NCBI RefSeq assembly: GCF_018861045.1
Contig: NZ_JAHKQJ010000007.1
Coordinates: 899,511-963,510 of the forward strand
Length of the DNA: 64,000 nt
Reading direction: 5' to 3'
From: Octadecabacter sp. B2R22
Lineage (GTDB): Bacteria; Pseudomonadota; Alphaproteobacteria; Rhodobacterales; Rhodobacteraceae
Under the pieces are notes generated by a model. That model saw nothing but the letters and a program-made list of their open reading frames with translations, was not told the origin of the DNA and made no database searches. A program made the translations under genes and the position numbers. Numbering within the stretch: position 1 is the first letter of the stretch; every line of letters begins with the position of its first letter. Positions 28,256-37,065 of this stretch are shown here, piece by piece.

Positions 28256-28528
28256 CGAAATGATCCTTTTGAAGCCCCCACAACACATTATTAACTAAAT
28301 TGGGGCCCGCCTGAAATAGGGCAAATTGGACACATTCTGCCCTACTCGAGGAAACAAAGAACGTAAGTCGCTGAAATAAAACAATTAGTTTAAAACCAAA
28401 TGTGTCAAACTTTTGCCCCAGTCAAAGTTTCCACCATCACACGCGTTCTTAAAAGCAGAACAATCTTGAACCTGCGCGAGGATTACGATCGAAACGTTCA
28501 ACGATAAAGCGATTCTCGTTAACGAGAG

Positions 28529-29872
28529 TCAGCCGCGTTCCGTGACCTTTAGCCAGATTCCATCCTTTGATCGAACCGTCAAATGTGCCACGGGAACCGG
28601 CGTGCGATCCGTAAGCTCAAACTTGAACCGTCGCACAAGCATTGAAAGCAACAAGGCTCCTTCGATCATGGCAAACCCAGCCCCCGTACAAACCCGTGGT
28701 CCGGCGGAAAACGGGATATAGGCGTCCCGCTGGCATGTTTTGCCATTCTCTGTGCCCCATCGTGTTGGGTCGAAGTCGTCAGGCTTATCCCACAGCCGTT
28801 CGTGGCGGTGCAGATGCCACGGGCTAAGAACGATTTGGCTACCTTTGGGCGCATCGCGTCCACGCATGGTCTCGGGACAGGTCGTTTCACGCACCATCAT
28901 CGGAACGGGGGGATAAAGCCGCAGGGCCTCTCGGAACACATCACGGGACGTGCGCAGCTTTGACACGCTTGCGAAATCCGCTGACACGTCCTGTGCTTCT
29001 GCCGCAACCTTGTCCTGCCACTCAGGGAACATCGCCATCAAATAAAACGTCCACGCCAGCGCAGAGGCCGAGGTCTCGTGCCCTGCCAGAAAAAAGATCG
29101 CGACCTGATCGACCATTTCGTCAGTGCTAAAGGTCTCGCCTGTTTCGGGATCGGCGGTCGTCATGATCTTGGTCGCCAGATCATCGGGCGCTGTGCCTGC
29201 GTCGATCTCGACCATGCGGCGCTCAGTCAGTCCGGTGATAAGGCCACGGATATCGGCAGCGGTATCCTTAGTAGCCCGCTTAAAGAAATGCGGCATCCAG
29301 CGCGGCCCGGGAATGAACGCCGCGAGGTTCAGGATCGGCTGCGTGCGCTGGTGGTCACGGAATTTCTCGAACACGGCCGTTGCGGTTTCGTCTTCAATCG
29401 GGATCGAAAACAAAGTGCGAAAAATAACGTCTGCGGCAGCGTGGCTGGTTTCGGGTTCAATGTCCTGAACGCCTGTGTTGGCTGCCATTCGGGTCACGGC
29501 GGCTTCTCCTGCGGCGTACATTGCTGGATAGATCTCGCGCAGGCGACCGCCCTCAAACGCAGGATCAATGATGCGGCGTTGGCGTTTCCAAGCCTCTCCA
29601 TTGGTCAGGAACACCGAATTGCCAAGCAAGGGTCGCAACCCTGCGCCAATGCGATCAGACTTTGGGAAATCGTCGGGGCGATCCTTTAGGACGCGTTTCA
29701 CCAGTTCGGGATCGTTGGCCAAATAACTACGAAAGAACGGCGTCTTAAACTCCGCCATCCACGCACGATAAAGCTTTGCAGGTTGCGCCGACAGGATGTC
29801 CTGCCGGAACAGTTTCAAATACCGCCAAAGCGATACTTTCTCAGGACGCGACGGGGGCTTCGGCGGGATCAT
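28529..29872 (-). CDS. Cytochrome P450
   Basis: A 447-residue P450 with heme loop FSAGPRVCTGAGFAMIE, I-helix AGHETSASAL and the ExxR in FREALRLYPPVPMMVRET. The RLYPPVP context is like fatty-acid or alkane hydroxylases (CYP102/CYP4-like), unlike the shorter P450 at 22190. The start at 29872 overlaps the end of the hydrolase gene by 32 bases, so the pair is a coupled operon. A perfect 14-bp palindrome sits just after the stop. Confidence 0.92.
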   Translation of the reverse strand: MIPPKPPSRPEKVSLWRYLKLFRQDILSAQPAKLYRAWMAEFKTPFFRSYLANDPELVKRVLKDRPDDFPKSDRIGAGLRPLLGNSVFLTNGEAWKRQRRIIDPAFEGGRLREIYPAMYAAGEAAVTRMAANTGVQDIEPETSHAAADVIFRTLFSIPIEDETATAVFEKFRDHQRTQPILNLAAFIPGPRWMPHFFKRATKDTAADIRGLITGLTERRMVEIDAGTAPDDLATKIMTTADPETGETFSTDEMVDQVAIFFLAGHETSASALAWTFYLMAMFPEWQDKVAAEAQDVSADFASVSKLRTSRDVFREALRLYPPVPMMVRETTCPETMRGRDAPKGSQIVLSPWHLHRHERLWDKPDDFDPTRWGTENGKTCQRDAYIPFSAGPRVCTGAGFAMIEGALLLSMLVRRFKFELTDRTPVPVAHLTVRSKDGIWLKVTERG

Positions 29873-31166
29873 GAGACATACTCGTAAACTTGGAGGCCGC
29901 AACGTCAATGCGCGATTTGGACGGCGCGCGGTCGCGGAACCGATCACCGAGTGTTATCGGCCCAGCCGTGATGCGGAAATAGTCGTAGTCCCCCACCTGA
30001 TCAAAGGCACACAGATACTGGAAATGCAGGCGAAAGAACTTCCACCGCAGCTCTTTCCAACGTTCAGGGCTGAGAGTTTGAGTAAAGGCGGCAGATATCA
30101 CCAACGGCCATTTATGCCCTTCAGGTGCCACGCCAGACACCGCAACAGGATCGCACAGCGCAAATGCACAGCCGTCACCGGGGGCTGTAACATCGATCCA
30201 AGCCAATTCATTGCGCGTGGAGAGAAAGTGCAGGTCAGCCCTCAGACGGTCGGCCTTGGGTAGGAAGCTCATCATCGGCACCACCTGTCCGAGGCTCAAG
30301 AACCCTAGCGCAGGGCCCGTCTTGGGCACGCCGCCTTCGCGGATCAGATCCGCAAGGATCGACACCGCCAGATGTGCCCCCGACGAATGGCCGACAACAA
30401 GAACCTCATCAATGTCACTTTTCAAGGCGTCACCAATCACAGCGCGAAAAACAGCCATCCGGTCTTCTAATTCAGGTGGGTTGGCGCCTTTCCATTGTGC
30501 GGAATAAGCGTAATCATGCATCAGGTAATAGGCGAAAAACTTGCCGTCTTTCGCTTTGAACGCTCGTAAGACGTAGCCGATCACCCAAGCTGCAAGAATG
30601 AACATCACCACCTTTTTGCCCGAGGCGAATATCGTAAAATCCAGATCGTCAGCCTCTCCGAGCAAAAACATCATCGCTCCGCCTATCAAATCCAACGCCC
30701 ATCCCAACACGCGGGCGGCAACGTATCCCGCAAGAAGCGCCAACAAGAACTGTAAGATCAGCATGCCAACCGGATAGAGCGCCGCAATCACCGGCCCCTT
30801 GCGCAGCCACATCAACCGGCGCAAAGCGCCTGTAGTGATGTAGGTCCACGCTGTGCGCACGAGTTGCAGATAGGTTGCAGGGATTGAAGACGCCATGGAA
30901 TCGCGCACGATGTCAGACCAGACCAATACCTCAACTTCGGCATCAACGGACTGGCCATCCATACGGGATTCAACACGCCAACCGTAGTTTTCGCCTTGTT
31001 TGGGGGCAATGCCGATATCATAGCCTGAAATTTCGGCCTGAGCGGTCGATTCAGTGCGATACAACTCGCGGTAGCGGCGCGGGTGGATCGGATCATAGCC
31101 TGGAATGTAAAACACACGCCGACGCTTAACCTGACGGTTTTCGACTGATTGCTCTGACTGTTCCAT
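29841..31166 (-). CDS. Membrane-embedded alpha/beta hydrolase
   Basis: A 441-residue protein. N-terminal cytoplasmic part (RRRVFYIPGYDPIHPRRYRELYR), then three to four membrane helices (about residues 125-210), then a hydrolase core with the nucleophile elbow VVGHSSGAHLA. The catalytic Asp and His are not assigned. It probably hydrolyses an ester or lipid at the membrane. The gene is first in an operon with the P450, which suggests the two enzymes act on the same lipid or hydrophobic compound. Confidence 0.75.
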   Translation of the reverse strand: MEQSEQSVENRQVKRRRVFYIPGYDPIHPRRYRELYRTESTAQAEISGYDIGIAPKQGENYGWRVESRMDGQSVDAEVEVLVWSDIVRDSMASSIPATYLQLVRTAWTYITTGALRRLMWLRKGPVIAALYPVGMLILQFLLALLAGYVAARVLGWALDLIGGAMMFLLGEADDLDFTIFASGKKVVMFILAAWVIGYVLRAFKAKDGKFFAYYLMHDYAYSAQWKGANPPELEDRMAVFRAVIGDALKSDIDEVLVVGHSSGAHLAVSILADLIREGGVPKTGPALGFLSLGQVVPMMSFLPKADRLRADLHFLSTRNELAWIDVTAPGDGCAFALCDPVAVSGVAPEGHKWPLVISAAFTQTLSPERWKELRWKFFRLHFQYLCAFDQVGDYDYFRITAGPITLGDRFRDRAPSKSRIDVAASKFTSMSHDPAEAPVAS

Positions 31167-31227
31167 TGCTCTTCTGCCTCTGGTTTGCGGCTACTATACC
31201 GAAAATTCGGGCAGAAATAAGAAAACC

Positions 31228-31911
31228 TTAACGGCCGTCCAGCGTTTCAAGCTCACGAACGTAAGCTCGCCCCTGCCTATTGGTGCAGGTCTCGGCCGCC
31301 TCAACGAACATCCGCTCGATCTGGTCTTGCGGCATGACGTCAATGCGAGCGCCATTCTGGATCAACATTCGGCCAACATCGGGCGAACAGCGCCCGAACA
31401 CCGTCTCAAACAATGGCGAGCGGTTATAGGTGTTGAGCCCATTCGGGTCAGCGCGCCACCGAAGCAAAACACGCACGGTATCCAACTCTCCACCGCCTGC
31501 GGCCTTGGACAAGGCCAAATCGCCATTGTTATCAGGTGTAGAAAAATTTGCGCCAGCTGCCCCCAACACCTCAAGAATTTCCACCACGACAGGCTCGCTG
31601 TCTTGATCTGCGAAATTCACCAGATCGACAAAGGCAGGCGAACCGTGGCGACTTTGGATGTTCGGATTTCCACCGGCCTCTAGCCCGAGCTGGACAGCTT
31701 CGGCGGACCACCCTGACACAATGACACGTCGAAAAATCGCGTCTCCACCTGAAGGGCCTGCGTTAAAATCAACGCCTTCGTCGCTGCATATCTTAACCGA
31801 GTTAACCATCACCGACGGCGACACGTACCCAGTATGCGTCATCAGCGGACACGCCGTTGCGACGCTCGCCATAAAGCTGAAACCTAAACCTAAAAGAAAT
31901 CGCATCGCCAT
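31228..31911 (-). CDS. Exported ankyrin-repeat protein
   Basis: A 227-residue protein with a signal peptide (MAMRFLLGLGFSFMASVATACP) and four ankyrin-like units: AVQLGLEAGGNPNIQSRHGSP, EVLGAAGANFSTPDNNGDLAL, RVLLRWRADPNGLNTYNRSPL, RMLIQNGARIDVMPQDQ. A protein-binding role in the periplasm is likely; no partner can be named. Confidence 0.82.
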   Translation of the reverse strand: MAMRFLLGLGFSFMASVATACPLMTHTGYVSPSVMVNSVKICSDEGVDFNAGPSGGDAIFRRVIVSGWSAEAVQLGLEAGGNPNIQSRHGSPAFVDLVNFADQDSEPVVVEILEVLGAAGANFSTPDNNGDLALSKAAGGGELDTVRVLLRWRADPNGLNTYNRSPLFETVFGRCSPDVGRMLIQNGARIDVMPQDQIERMFVEAAETCTNRQGRAYVRELETLDGR

Positions 31912-31955
31912 ACCCCTACTATTTGGGCTGAACTTAGGGGGTAAAGGCAGCGACG

Positions 31956-32711
31956 TCAGCCGAAAATTTGCAGCACAGGAAATGCTTCGAGCAACCAGAA
32001 TGCAAAGACCGAAAGGAACCCTGTCGCCATCGCCAAACCGACCGCGATCAACAAAACCCCTGACGTCTTTTCAATCATACCCATGTTGCGTTTCATCCAT
32101 GCCATTGGACGTTTCATCTGCGGGAAGAAGGCAGCAACCAAAAGAAACGGCACGCCAAGGCCCATGGCATAAACGCCAAGCAAAACAACGCCTTTGCCAA
32201 CGTCAGCTTGGCTCCCGGCAAGGCTGAGGATCGCGCTGAGGATCGGGCCAAGGCACGGCGTCCAGCCAAAAGCAAACGCGAGGCCAAGGAAGTAAGCCCC
32301 AAAGGCAGACCCGCCTTGGTCCCCTGCTTCTACCCGCATTTCACGATCAAGGAATTTCAACCGAAATAGCCCGATGAAGTGCAAACCAAAGATAATCACA
32401 ACGATCCCTGCCGCGATCTCCATGTAGGGGCGATAAGACGCCAACATGCGACCAAGGGCAGATGCCCCCGCCCCCAGGATCAAAAACACCGTCGACAGGC
32501 CCAACACAAAGAACAGCGCCGCCACAACGGCGCGTCTGCGGGCTGCCTTATCGCCTTCCATGTCGGTGACGCTGACACCGCCCATATAGGCAAGGTACGG
32601 CGGCACGATCGGCAAGACGCATGGACTGAGGAACGACAAGATGCCCGCCGAAAAGGCGATCATCAGGGCTGGCAAGAGCGATGCGGCGAGGAAGGTTTCT
32701 GTCTCAAACAT
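31956..32711 (-). CDS. ccdA: CcdA, cytochrome c biogenesis / thiol transporter
   Basis: A 251-residue six-span membrane protein. The two redox cysteines are in LSPCVLPIVPPYL (Cys31) and GWTPCLGPIL (Cys153), both at the starts of membrane helices as in CcdA/DsbD. It carries reductant from cytoplasmic thioredoxin to the periplasm for haem c ligation or disulfide repair. Di-haem genes in the window (62508) would depend on this system. Confidence 0.92.
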   Translation of the reverse strand: MFETETFLAASLLPALMIAFSAGILSFLSPCVLPIVPPYLAYMGGVSVTDMEGDKAARRRAVVAALFFVLGLSTVFLILGAGASALGRMLASYRPYMEIAAGIVVIIFGLHFIGLFRLKFLDREMRVEAGDQGGSAFGAYFLGLAFAFGWTPCLGPILSAILSLAGSQADVGKGVVLLGVYAMGLGVPFLLVAAFFPQMKRPMAWMKRNMGMIEKTSGVLLIAVGLAMATGFLSVFAFWLLEAFPVLQIFG

Positions 32712-32843
32712 GCCTCCTCTTAGCGCGACCAGTGAACCGCGTCACGACACCAAATGTCACATCCACGTTTGAATGTATTTCAAAGCCGTCATCGATGTTT
32801 CAGCGAGATGGACATTCGTGCTTCTCCACGGCACATCTTGAGT

Positions 32844-33062
32844 ATGGAAGTATTGGACGCCAGAGGATTGATGTGCCCGCTGCCCGTATTGCGGCTGGCT
32901 AAGGTGTTGCGAGGACTGAACGTAGGAACGCAACTGACCATCTGGGCCGACGACCCAATCGCGGTCATCGACATCCCGCATTTCTGCGCTGAATCCGGCC
33001 ATGAACTGCTGTCTCAGAGTGATGAGGACGACTTTCAAATCTACATCATTGAGCGCAAATAA
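32844..33062 (+). CDS. TusA family sulfurtransferase
   Basis: A 72-residue protein with the sulfur-carrier motif DARGLMCPLPVLRLAK (Cys11 in CPLP) and IDIPHFCAESGHELL near the C-terminus. TusA relays sulfur to tRNA 2-thiolation, molybdenum cofactor or sulfur oxidation. The choice cannot be made from context. The ribosome site is weak. Divergent from ccdA and followed by a terminator shared with rne. Confidence 0.87.
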   Translation: MEVLDARGLMCPLPVLRLAKVLRGLNVGTQLTIWADDPIAVIDIPHFCAESGHELLSQSDEDDFQIYIIERK

Positions 33063-33092
33063 AAACGCCACCCCAATCTGGGGCGGCGTTTT
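33062..33092. terminator. Bidirectional terminator between tusA-like gene and rne
   Basis: AAAACGCC pairs with GGCGTTTT and the inner CCCC pairs with GGGG around AATCT. Flanked by A and T tracts on both sides. Confidence 0.85.
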
Positions 33093-33129
33093 ATTTCAAT
33101 GCCTTAAGGCACCATACTCACCTGACAGA

Positions 33130-35922
33130 TTAACGTCCGCCCAGTGACCACCAGCCACGTTTCTTAGGCTTATCGCCCTCTGCTGCGGCCTCTTCGGGTG
33201 CAGGCACAGGATCAGGTGTAACCTTTGACGTCGTCTTGCGGCGGCGCTTTGGCTTTTCGGTCGCGACGGGCTCGGGCTTTTCCGCAGGTGCTTCGCTGAC
33301 TTCTTTAGGGGCTTCCGCCTCTTTAGGGGCTTCCACCTCTTTTACAGCTTCGCTGACCTCTGGCTTTTCGGCCACAACGTCACCCTCCACAGCCGCTGCA
33401 GCAGCAGGCTTTTTACGGGCCCGTGTGCGCTTTGGCTTTTCAGCAGGTGCCTTTTCTTCGGCCGGAGCGTCCGCTTTCGCTTCTGCCTCAGCTGTTGTGG
33501 CATCTTCGGCTGGTGTGTCGGCGACCGTTTTACGGCGCGTACGAGTGCGCTTTGGCTTTTCAACTGGTGCATCCGCGGGCACCTCTGCCTCTGGCGCAGT
33601 TTCAGCAGGTGCCTCAGCGCCCTCTTCCGCCGTTGCTGCTTCTTTCGGGGCATCGTCATCCGTCTTCTTGCGGCGTGTGCGCTTACGCTTAGGCTTTGGC
33701 GCGTCTTCCGCCACAGGGGCAGCTTCCATTACCTCACCCTCAGGTGCGGCTTCCGCAGCTACAGCATCCGCAGCTACAGCGTCTTCACCGTTTGCTGTGT
33801 TCTCCTCGCCATTGGCCTCGGCGTTTTCGGCGTTTCCTGCGCCACCACGACGGCGGCGACGACGACGACGGCGGCGTTTGGTCGGCTGCTCGCTATCCCC
33901 ATCGAAGGTGCTTTCGGTTTCTTTAGTTTCCTGACCTTCGGCGTCCTCTTCTGCCTCATCGACATCAGCCAGAACCGCCATTTCAGATGAAATCACCGCA
34001 GGTGCTGTGACTTCAACGACCCGTGTCGCTGTCTTGAATTTCTCAAGCGCGAAGTCAGGCGAGACCAGATGCGGATCACATTCGATCCGAACCGACAGCC
34101 CATAACGGGCTTCGATCTGCGCGATATGTTCGCGTTTCTGGTTCATCAGGTAGTTGGCAATCGCGATAGGTGCTTTCACCAACACTTCTTTGGACCGACC
34201 GCGCACGCCCTCTTCTTCGAGCTGGCGCAGAATTCCCAAAGCGACGTTGTCATCAGAGCGCAAAAGCCCTGTGCCGTGGCAATGTGGGCATTCCTGTGTG
34301 GTGCTTTCCAACATGCCTGGACGCAGACGCTGACGCGACATTTCCATCAAACCAAAGCCGGAAATCCGACCGACCTGAATGCGGGCGCGATCCGTCTTGA
34401 GCTTGTCCTTCATCATTTTTTCGACGGCAGCGTTGTTCTTACGCTCGTCCATGTCGATGAAGTCGATCACGATCAGACCTGCCAAGTCACGCAGGCGAAG
34501 TTGGCGTGCAACTTCGGCGGCGGCTTCAAGGTTGGTCTTGGTCGCTGTCTGCTCGATGCTGCCTTCTTTGGTCGCACGGCCAGAGTTCACATCGATCGCA
34601 ACAAGCGCTTCGGTGATGCCGATCACGATGTAACCACCTGAGGGCAGTTGCACAGTCGGGTTGAACATACCGCTGAGGTAGCTTTCGACCTGATGGCGCG
34701 CATAAAGCGGCATCTGTTCTTGGTAGTGTTTCACGTTCTTGGCGTGGGACGGCATGATCATTTTCATGAAGTCTTTGGCGGTGCGGTAGCCCGTTTCGCC
34801 CTCAACGATCACTTCGTCGATCTCTTTAGAATAAAGGTCGCGGATCGAACGTTTGATCAGGTTGCCTTCTTCGTAGATCTGCGCCGGAGCGGAGGATTTC
34901 AGCGTCAACTCGCGGATCTGTTCCCAAAGGCGCTGCAAGTATTCGTAGTCGCGCTTGATCTCGGTCTTGGTGCGCTGGCTGCCTGCGGTGCGGATGATCA
35001 GGCCTGCGCCTTCTGGCACCAGCATTTCATTGGCAATCGCTTTGAGTTTCTTGCGGTCAGCGGCATTGGTGATCTTGCGGGAGATGCCACCACCACGTGC
35101 GGTGTTTGGCATCAGAACGCAGTAACGCCCCGCCAAAGACAGGTATGTTGTTAAGGCCGCGCCCTTGTTGCCGCGTTCTTCTTTGACCACTTGGATCAAC
35201 AGAATTTGGCGAACCTTGATAACTTCTTGGATCTTGTAGCGCTTAGGGCGTGGCTTGCGGACTGGGCGAACATCAGCACGTTCGTCTTCATCTGCAACGC
35301 TTTCGATGGAATCATCTTTGGCAGTCGCATCTGGGCCAGTGTCGTCATCATCATCGCTGTCATCATCGTCAGCGGGCTCTTCAACTGGCGTCTCAGCCAC
35401 AGTTTCCATTGGCGACGATCCCTCTTCAGGATCAATGTCGATGGTTTCCATGCCTGCGATGTCACCAGACACGACGTCTTCTTCCGCCAAAGCTGGATCA
35501 GCGTCAGCCGGTTCTGCTGTTGCGACTGCATCTTGCGTTTCGGTTTCGACCTCGGCCGCTTTGGGCTTGCGACGACGGCGCGAACGCTTTGGCTTTTCCG
35601 CTTCGGCCTCAGCCTCTGCTTTCATGGCTTCGGCGTAGGCTTTTTCTTCAGCCATCAGGGCTTCGCGGTCAGCAACCGGAATCTGATAGTAATCAGGGTG
35701 GATTTCGTTGAACGCAAGGAAACCGTGGCGGTTGCCGCCATAGTCAACAAACGCTGCCTGAAGCGATGGTTCGACCCGTGTTACTTTTGCGAGATAGATG
35801 TTGCCGGCAAGCTGGCGGCGAGATTGGGTTTCAAAGTCGAATTCCTCGACCTTGTTTCCGTCAACCACCACAACGCGGGTTTCTTCCGCGTGGGTGGCGT
35901 CGATAAGCATTTTCTTAGCCAT
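33130..35922 (-). CDS. rne: Ribonuclease E
   Basis: About 930 residues. The S1 domain is split by an acidic and basic low-complexity insertion (about residues 95-235, rich in Glu, Asp and Ala). Catalytic DNase I-like domain retains IDVNSGRATKEGSIEQTATKTN and VIDFIDMDERKNN (metal Asp residues), followed by the zinc link CPHCHGTG. The C-terminal third is a disordered scaffold with an arginine run and about eight KRTRRRK-type blocks in an Ala/Glu/Pro background, ready to bind RNA and degradosome partners. AGGAA precedes the start; an upstream non-AUG extension is rejected. Confidence 0.95.
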   Translation of the reverse strand: MAKKMLIDATHAEETRVVVVDGNKVEEFDFETQSRRQLAGNIYLAKVTRVEPSLQAAFVDYGGNRHGFLAFNEIHPDYYQIPVADREALMAEEKAYAEAMKAEAEAEAEKPKRSRRRRKPKAAEVETETQDAVATAEPADADPALAEEDVVSGDIAGMETIDIDPEEGSSPMETVAETPVEEPADDDDSDDDDDTGPDATAKDDSIESVADEDERADVRPVRKPRPKRYKIQEVIKVRQILLIQVVKEERGNKGAALTTYLSLAGRYCVLMPNTARGGGISRKITNAADRKKLKAIANEMLVPEGAGLIIRTAGSQRTKTEIKRDYEYLQRLWEQIRELTLKSSAPAQIYEEGNLIKRSIRDLYSKEIDEVIVEGETGYRTAKDFMKMIMPSHAKNVKHYQEQMPLYARHQVESYLSGMFNPTVQLPSGGYIVIGITEALVAIDVNSGRATKEGSIEQTATKTNLEAAAEVARQLRLRDLAGLIVIDFIDMDERKNNAAVEKMMKDKLKTDRARIQVGRISGFGLMEMSRQRLRPGMLESTTQECPHCHGTGLLRSDDNVALGILRQLEEEGVRGRSKEVLVKAPIAIANYLMNQKREHIAQIEARYGLSVRIECDPHLVSPDFALEKFKTATRVVEVTAPAVISSEMAVLADVDEAEEDAEGQETKETESTFDGDSEQPTKRRRRRRRRRRGGAGNAENAEANGEENTANGEDAVAADAVAAEAAPEGEVMEAAPVAEDAPKPKRKRTRRKKTDDDAPKEAATAEEGAEAPAETAPEAEVPADAPVEKPKRTRTRRKTVADTPAEDATTAEAEAKADAPAEEKAPAEKPKRTRARKKPAAAAAVEGDVVAEKPEVSEAVKEVEAPKEAEAPKEVSEAPAEKPEPVATEKPKRRRKTTSKVTPDPVPAPEEAAAEGDKPKKRGWWSLGGR

Positions 35923-36387
35923 ATATTCCTGTTCCACGCACGGCACGGTGGTGCCCCAGAGGTTAACTCGGGGGGCATCTGTGTCCCTGATACGTGATTA
36001 TTAAAGGCGATATGCGCGACAGCGGATGGGCGAACCAAAGGGTTCGTCACTTTCTCGCTATTCAGTGTCGCGCGATCCATCGCGTTGGTCTCCGACCGCG
36101 TGAAAACACGGCCCGTTCAAGGCCCCGCGATATAGGATTTCCAACACCGACGAGGGCTGTTCAAGTGACCCCGAGGGGCCAAATTTCGGTCTGTCGCGGG
36201 GATGGAGGGATTTAACAAAATCGGACCACTGCAACCGCAGACAGAAAAACTCCCGGGATTTTGCGCATAGCGTCATGGCAACCGCCCGTCCCTCATACAT
36301 AGGGGAGGTCATGGTCACATTACAATGTCAAACTGCGACATCTTGGAATTGAGTGCCGATTTAGACCGCTAATGCGCAATAAACCCA
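35923..36387 (-). other. Long untranslated region upstream of rne
   Basis: About 465 bases with no convincing gene. On the rne strand it contains a small hairpin CGAACC-CTTT-GGTTCG (36031-36046) and a GAAAGTGACG context that fits a structured 5' leader. RNase E genes commonly have long leaders used for autoregulation. I see no known riboswitch. The HAD gene on the same strand begins at 37065 and ends at 36388, so a promoter for rne should lie in this space. Confidence 0.4.
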
Positions 36388-37065
36388 CTATGCCACCGTA
36401 TGATCGAGCACTCGGATCTGTTGCAATGCCACGGCCAAGTCCTGTGCGATATGCTGGCCGAGGTCCGGCAATGGCAAACCCGCTGGGCGCAGATCAGGAA
36501 TTTGTGTGGTGATGCATCCGGCAGCGACAGCCGCGTGCGTGCCCGTGTCACTATCCTCAAACGCAGCACAGGTGCGTGGATCAACACCCAATGCCTTTGC
36601 CGCATGAAGGTAAGGCGCAGGATCAGGCTTGTTGGCGCTTACCTCATCCCCGGCAACGACAAGTTCGAAGTAAGATAGCAGCCCCGCATGTTTGAGGTGC
36701 TCAAGTGCGGGCGCACGTTTTGTCGATGTGACAACCGCCATGCGATGCCCTGCCCGCGCCAAAGCTGGAAGAACGTGGCCCACCGCAGGCCGCAACGGCA
36801 CAGGACCGTTTCGACGGGCGGCATTGACCAAGCGCCATTGTTTTTCAAAGGCGGTAGCATCCACGCCTGATGGCAAAAACTCAGCCAACCGAATGGACGT
36901 TTGCGCGGACGATGTACCGACTAGCGTTAGGAAAAACGCCTCAAGCGTTGCAGCCTCAAACCCCAAGGGCGTGCCAATTTCGACCAAGGCTTCCATGAAC
37001 TGACGTTCGCTGTCCAGCAGCAAACCATCCATATCAAACAGCAACGCCGAAAATGGATTAGCCAA
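36388..37065 (-). CDS. HAD-superfamily phosphatase (beta-phosphoglucomutase-like)
   Basis: A 225-residue HAD hydrolase, subfamily IA. Motif I DMDGLLLDSE (about 11-20), motif II VVTSTKR (Thr or Ser), Lys in NKPDPAPY, and motif IV CAAFEDSDTG. Likely a phosphatase for a sugar or nucleotide phosphate. Its start overlaps the response regulator stop by eight bases, so it is the last gene of that operon. Confidence 0.87.
   Translation of the reverse strand: MANPFSALLFDMDGLLLDSERQFMEALVEIGTPLGFEAATLEAFFLTLVGTSSAQTSIRLAEFLPSGVDATAFEKQWRLVNAARRNGPVPLRPAVGHVLPALARAGHRMAVVTSTKRAPALEHLKHAGLLSYFELVVAGDEVSANKPDPAPYLHAAKALGVDPRTCAAFEDSDTGTHAAVAAGCITTQIPDLRPAGLPLPDLGQHIAQDLAVALQQIRVLDHTVA

Noticed and set aside
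28040-28294. Plus-strand frame at 28040-28294
   Set aside because: It is antisense to the 94-residue gene and lacks a ribosome site and recognisable domain.
33241-33720. Repeats resembling a CRISPR or minisatellite in the rne 3' part
   Set aside because: Repeats are of irregular length and encode Ala/Glu/Lys-rich protein repeats; there are no equal spacers.
33236-33934. Ser/Ala-rich plus-strand frame inside rne
   Set aside because: It is the complement of the repetitive scaffold of RNase E; the reading is a repeat artefact.
34069-35154. Further plus-strand frames (34069-34641 and 34648-35154) inside rne
   Set aside because: They mirror the conserved catalytic domain of RNase E and lack ribosome sites.
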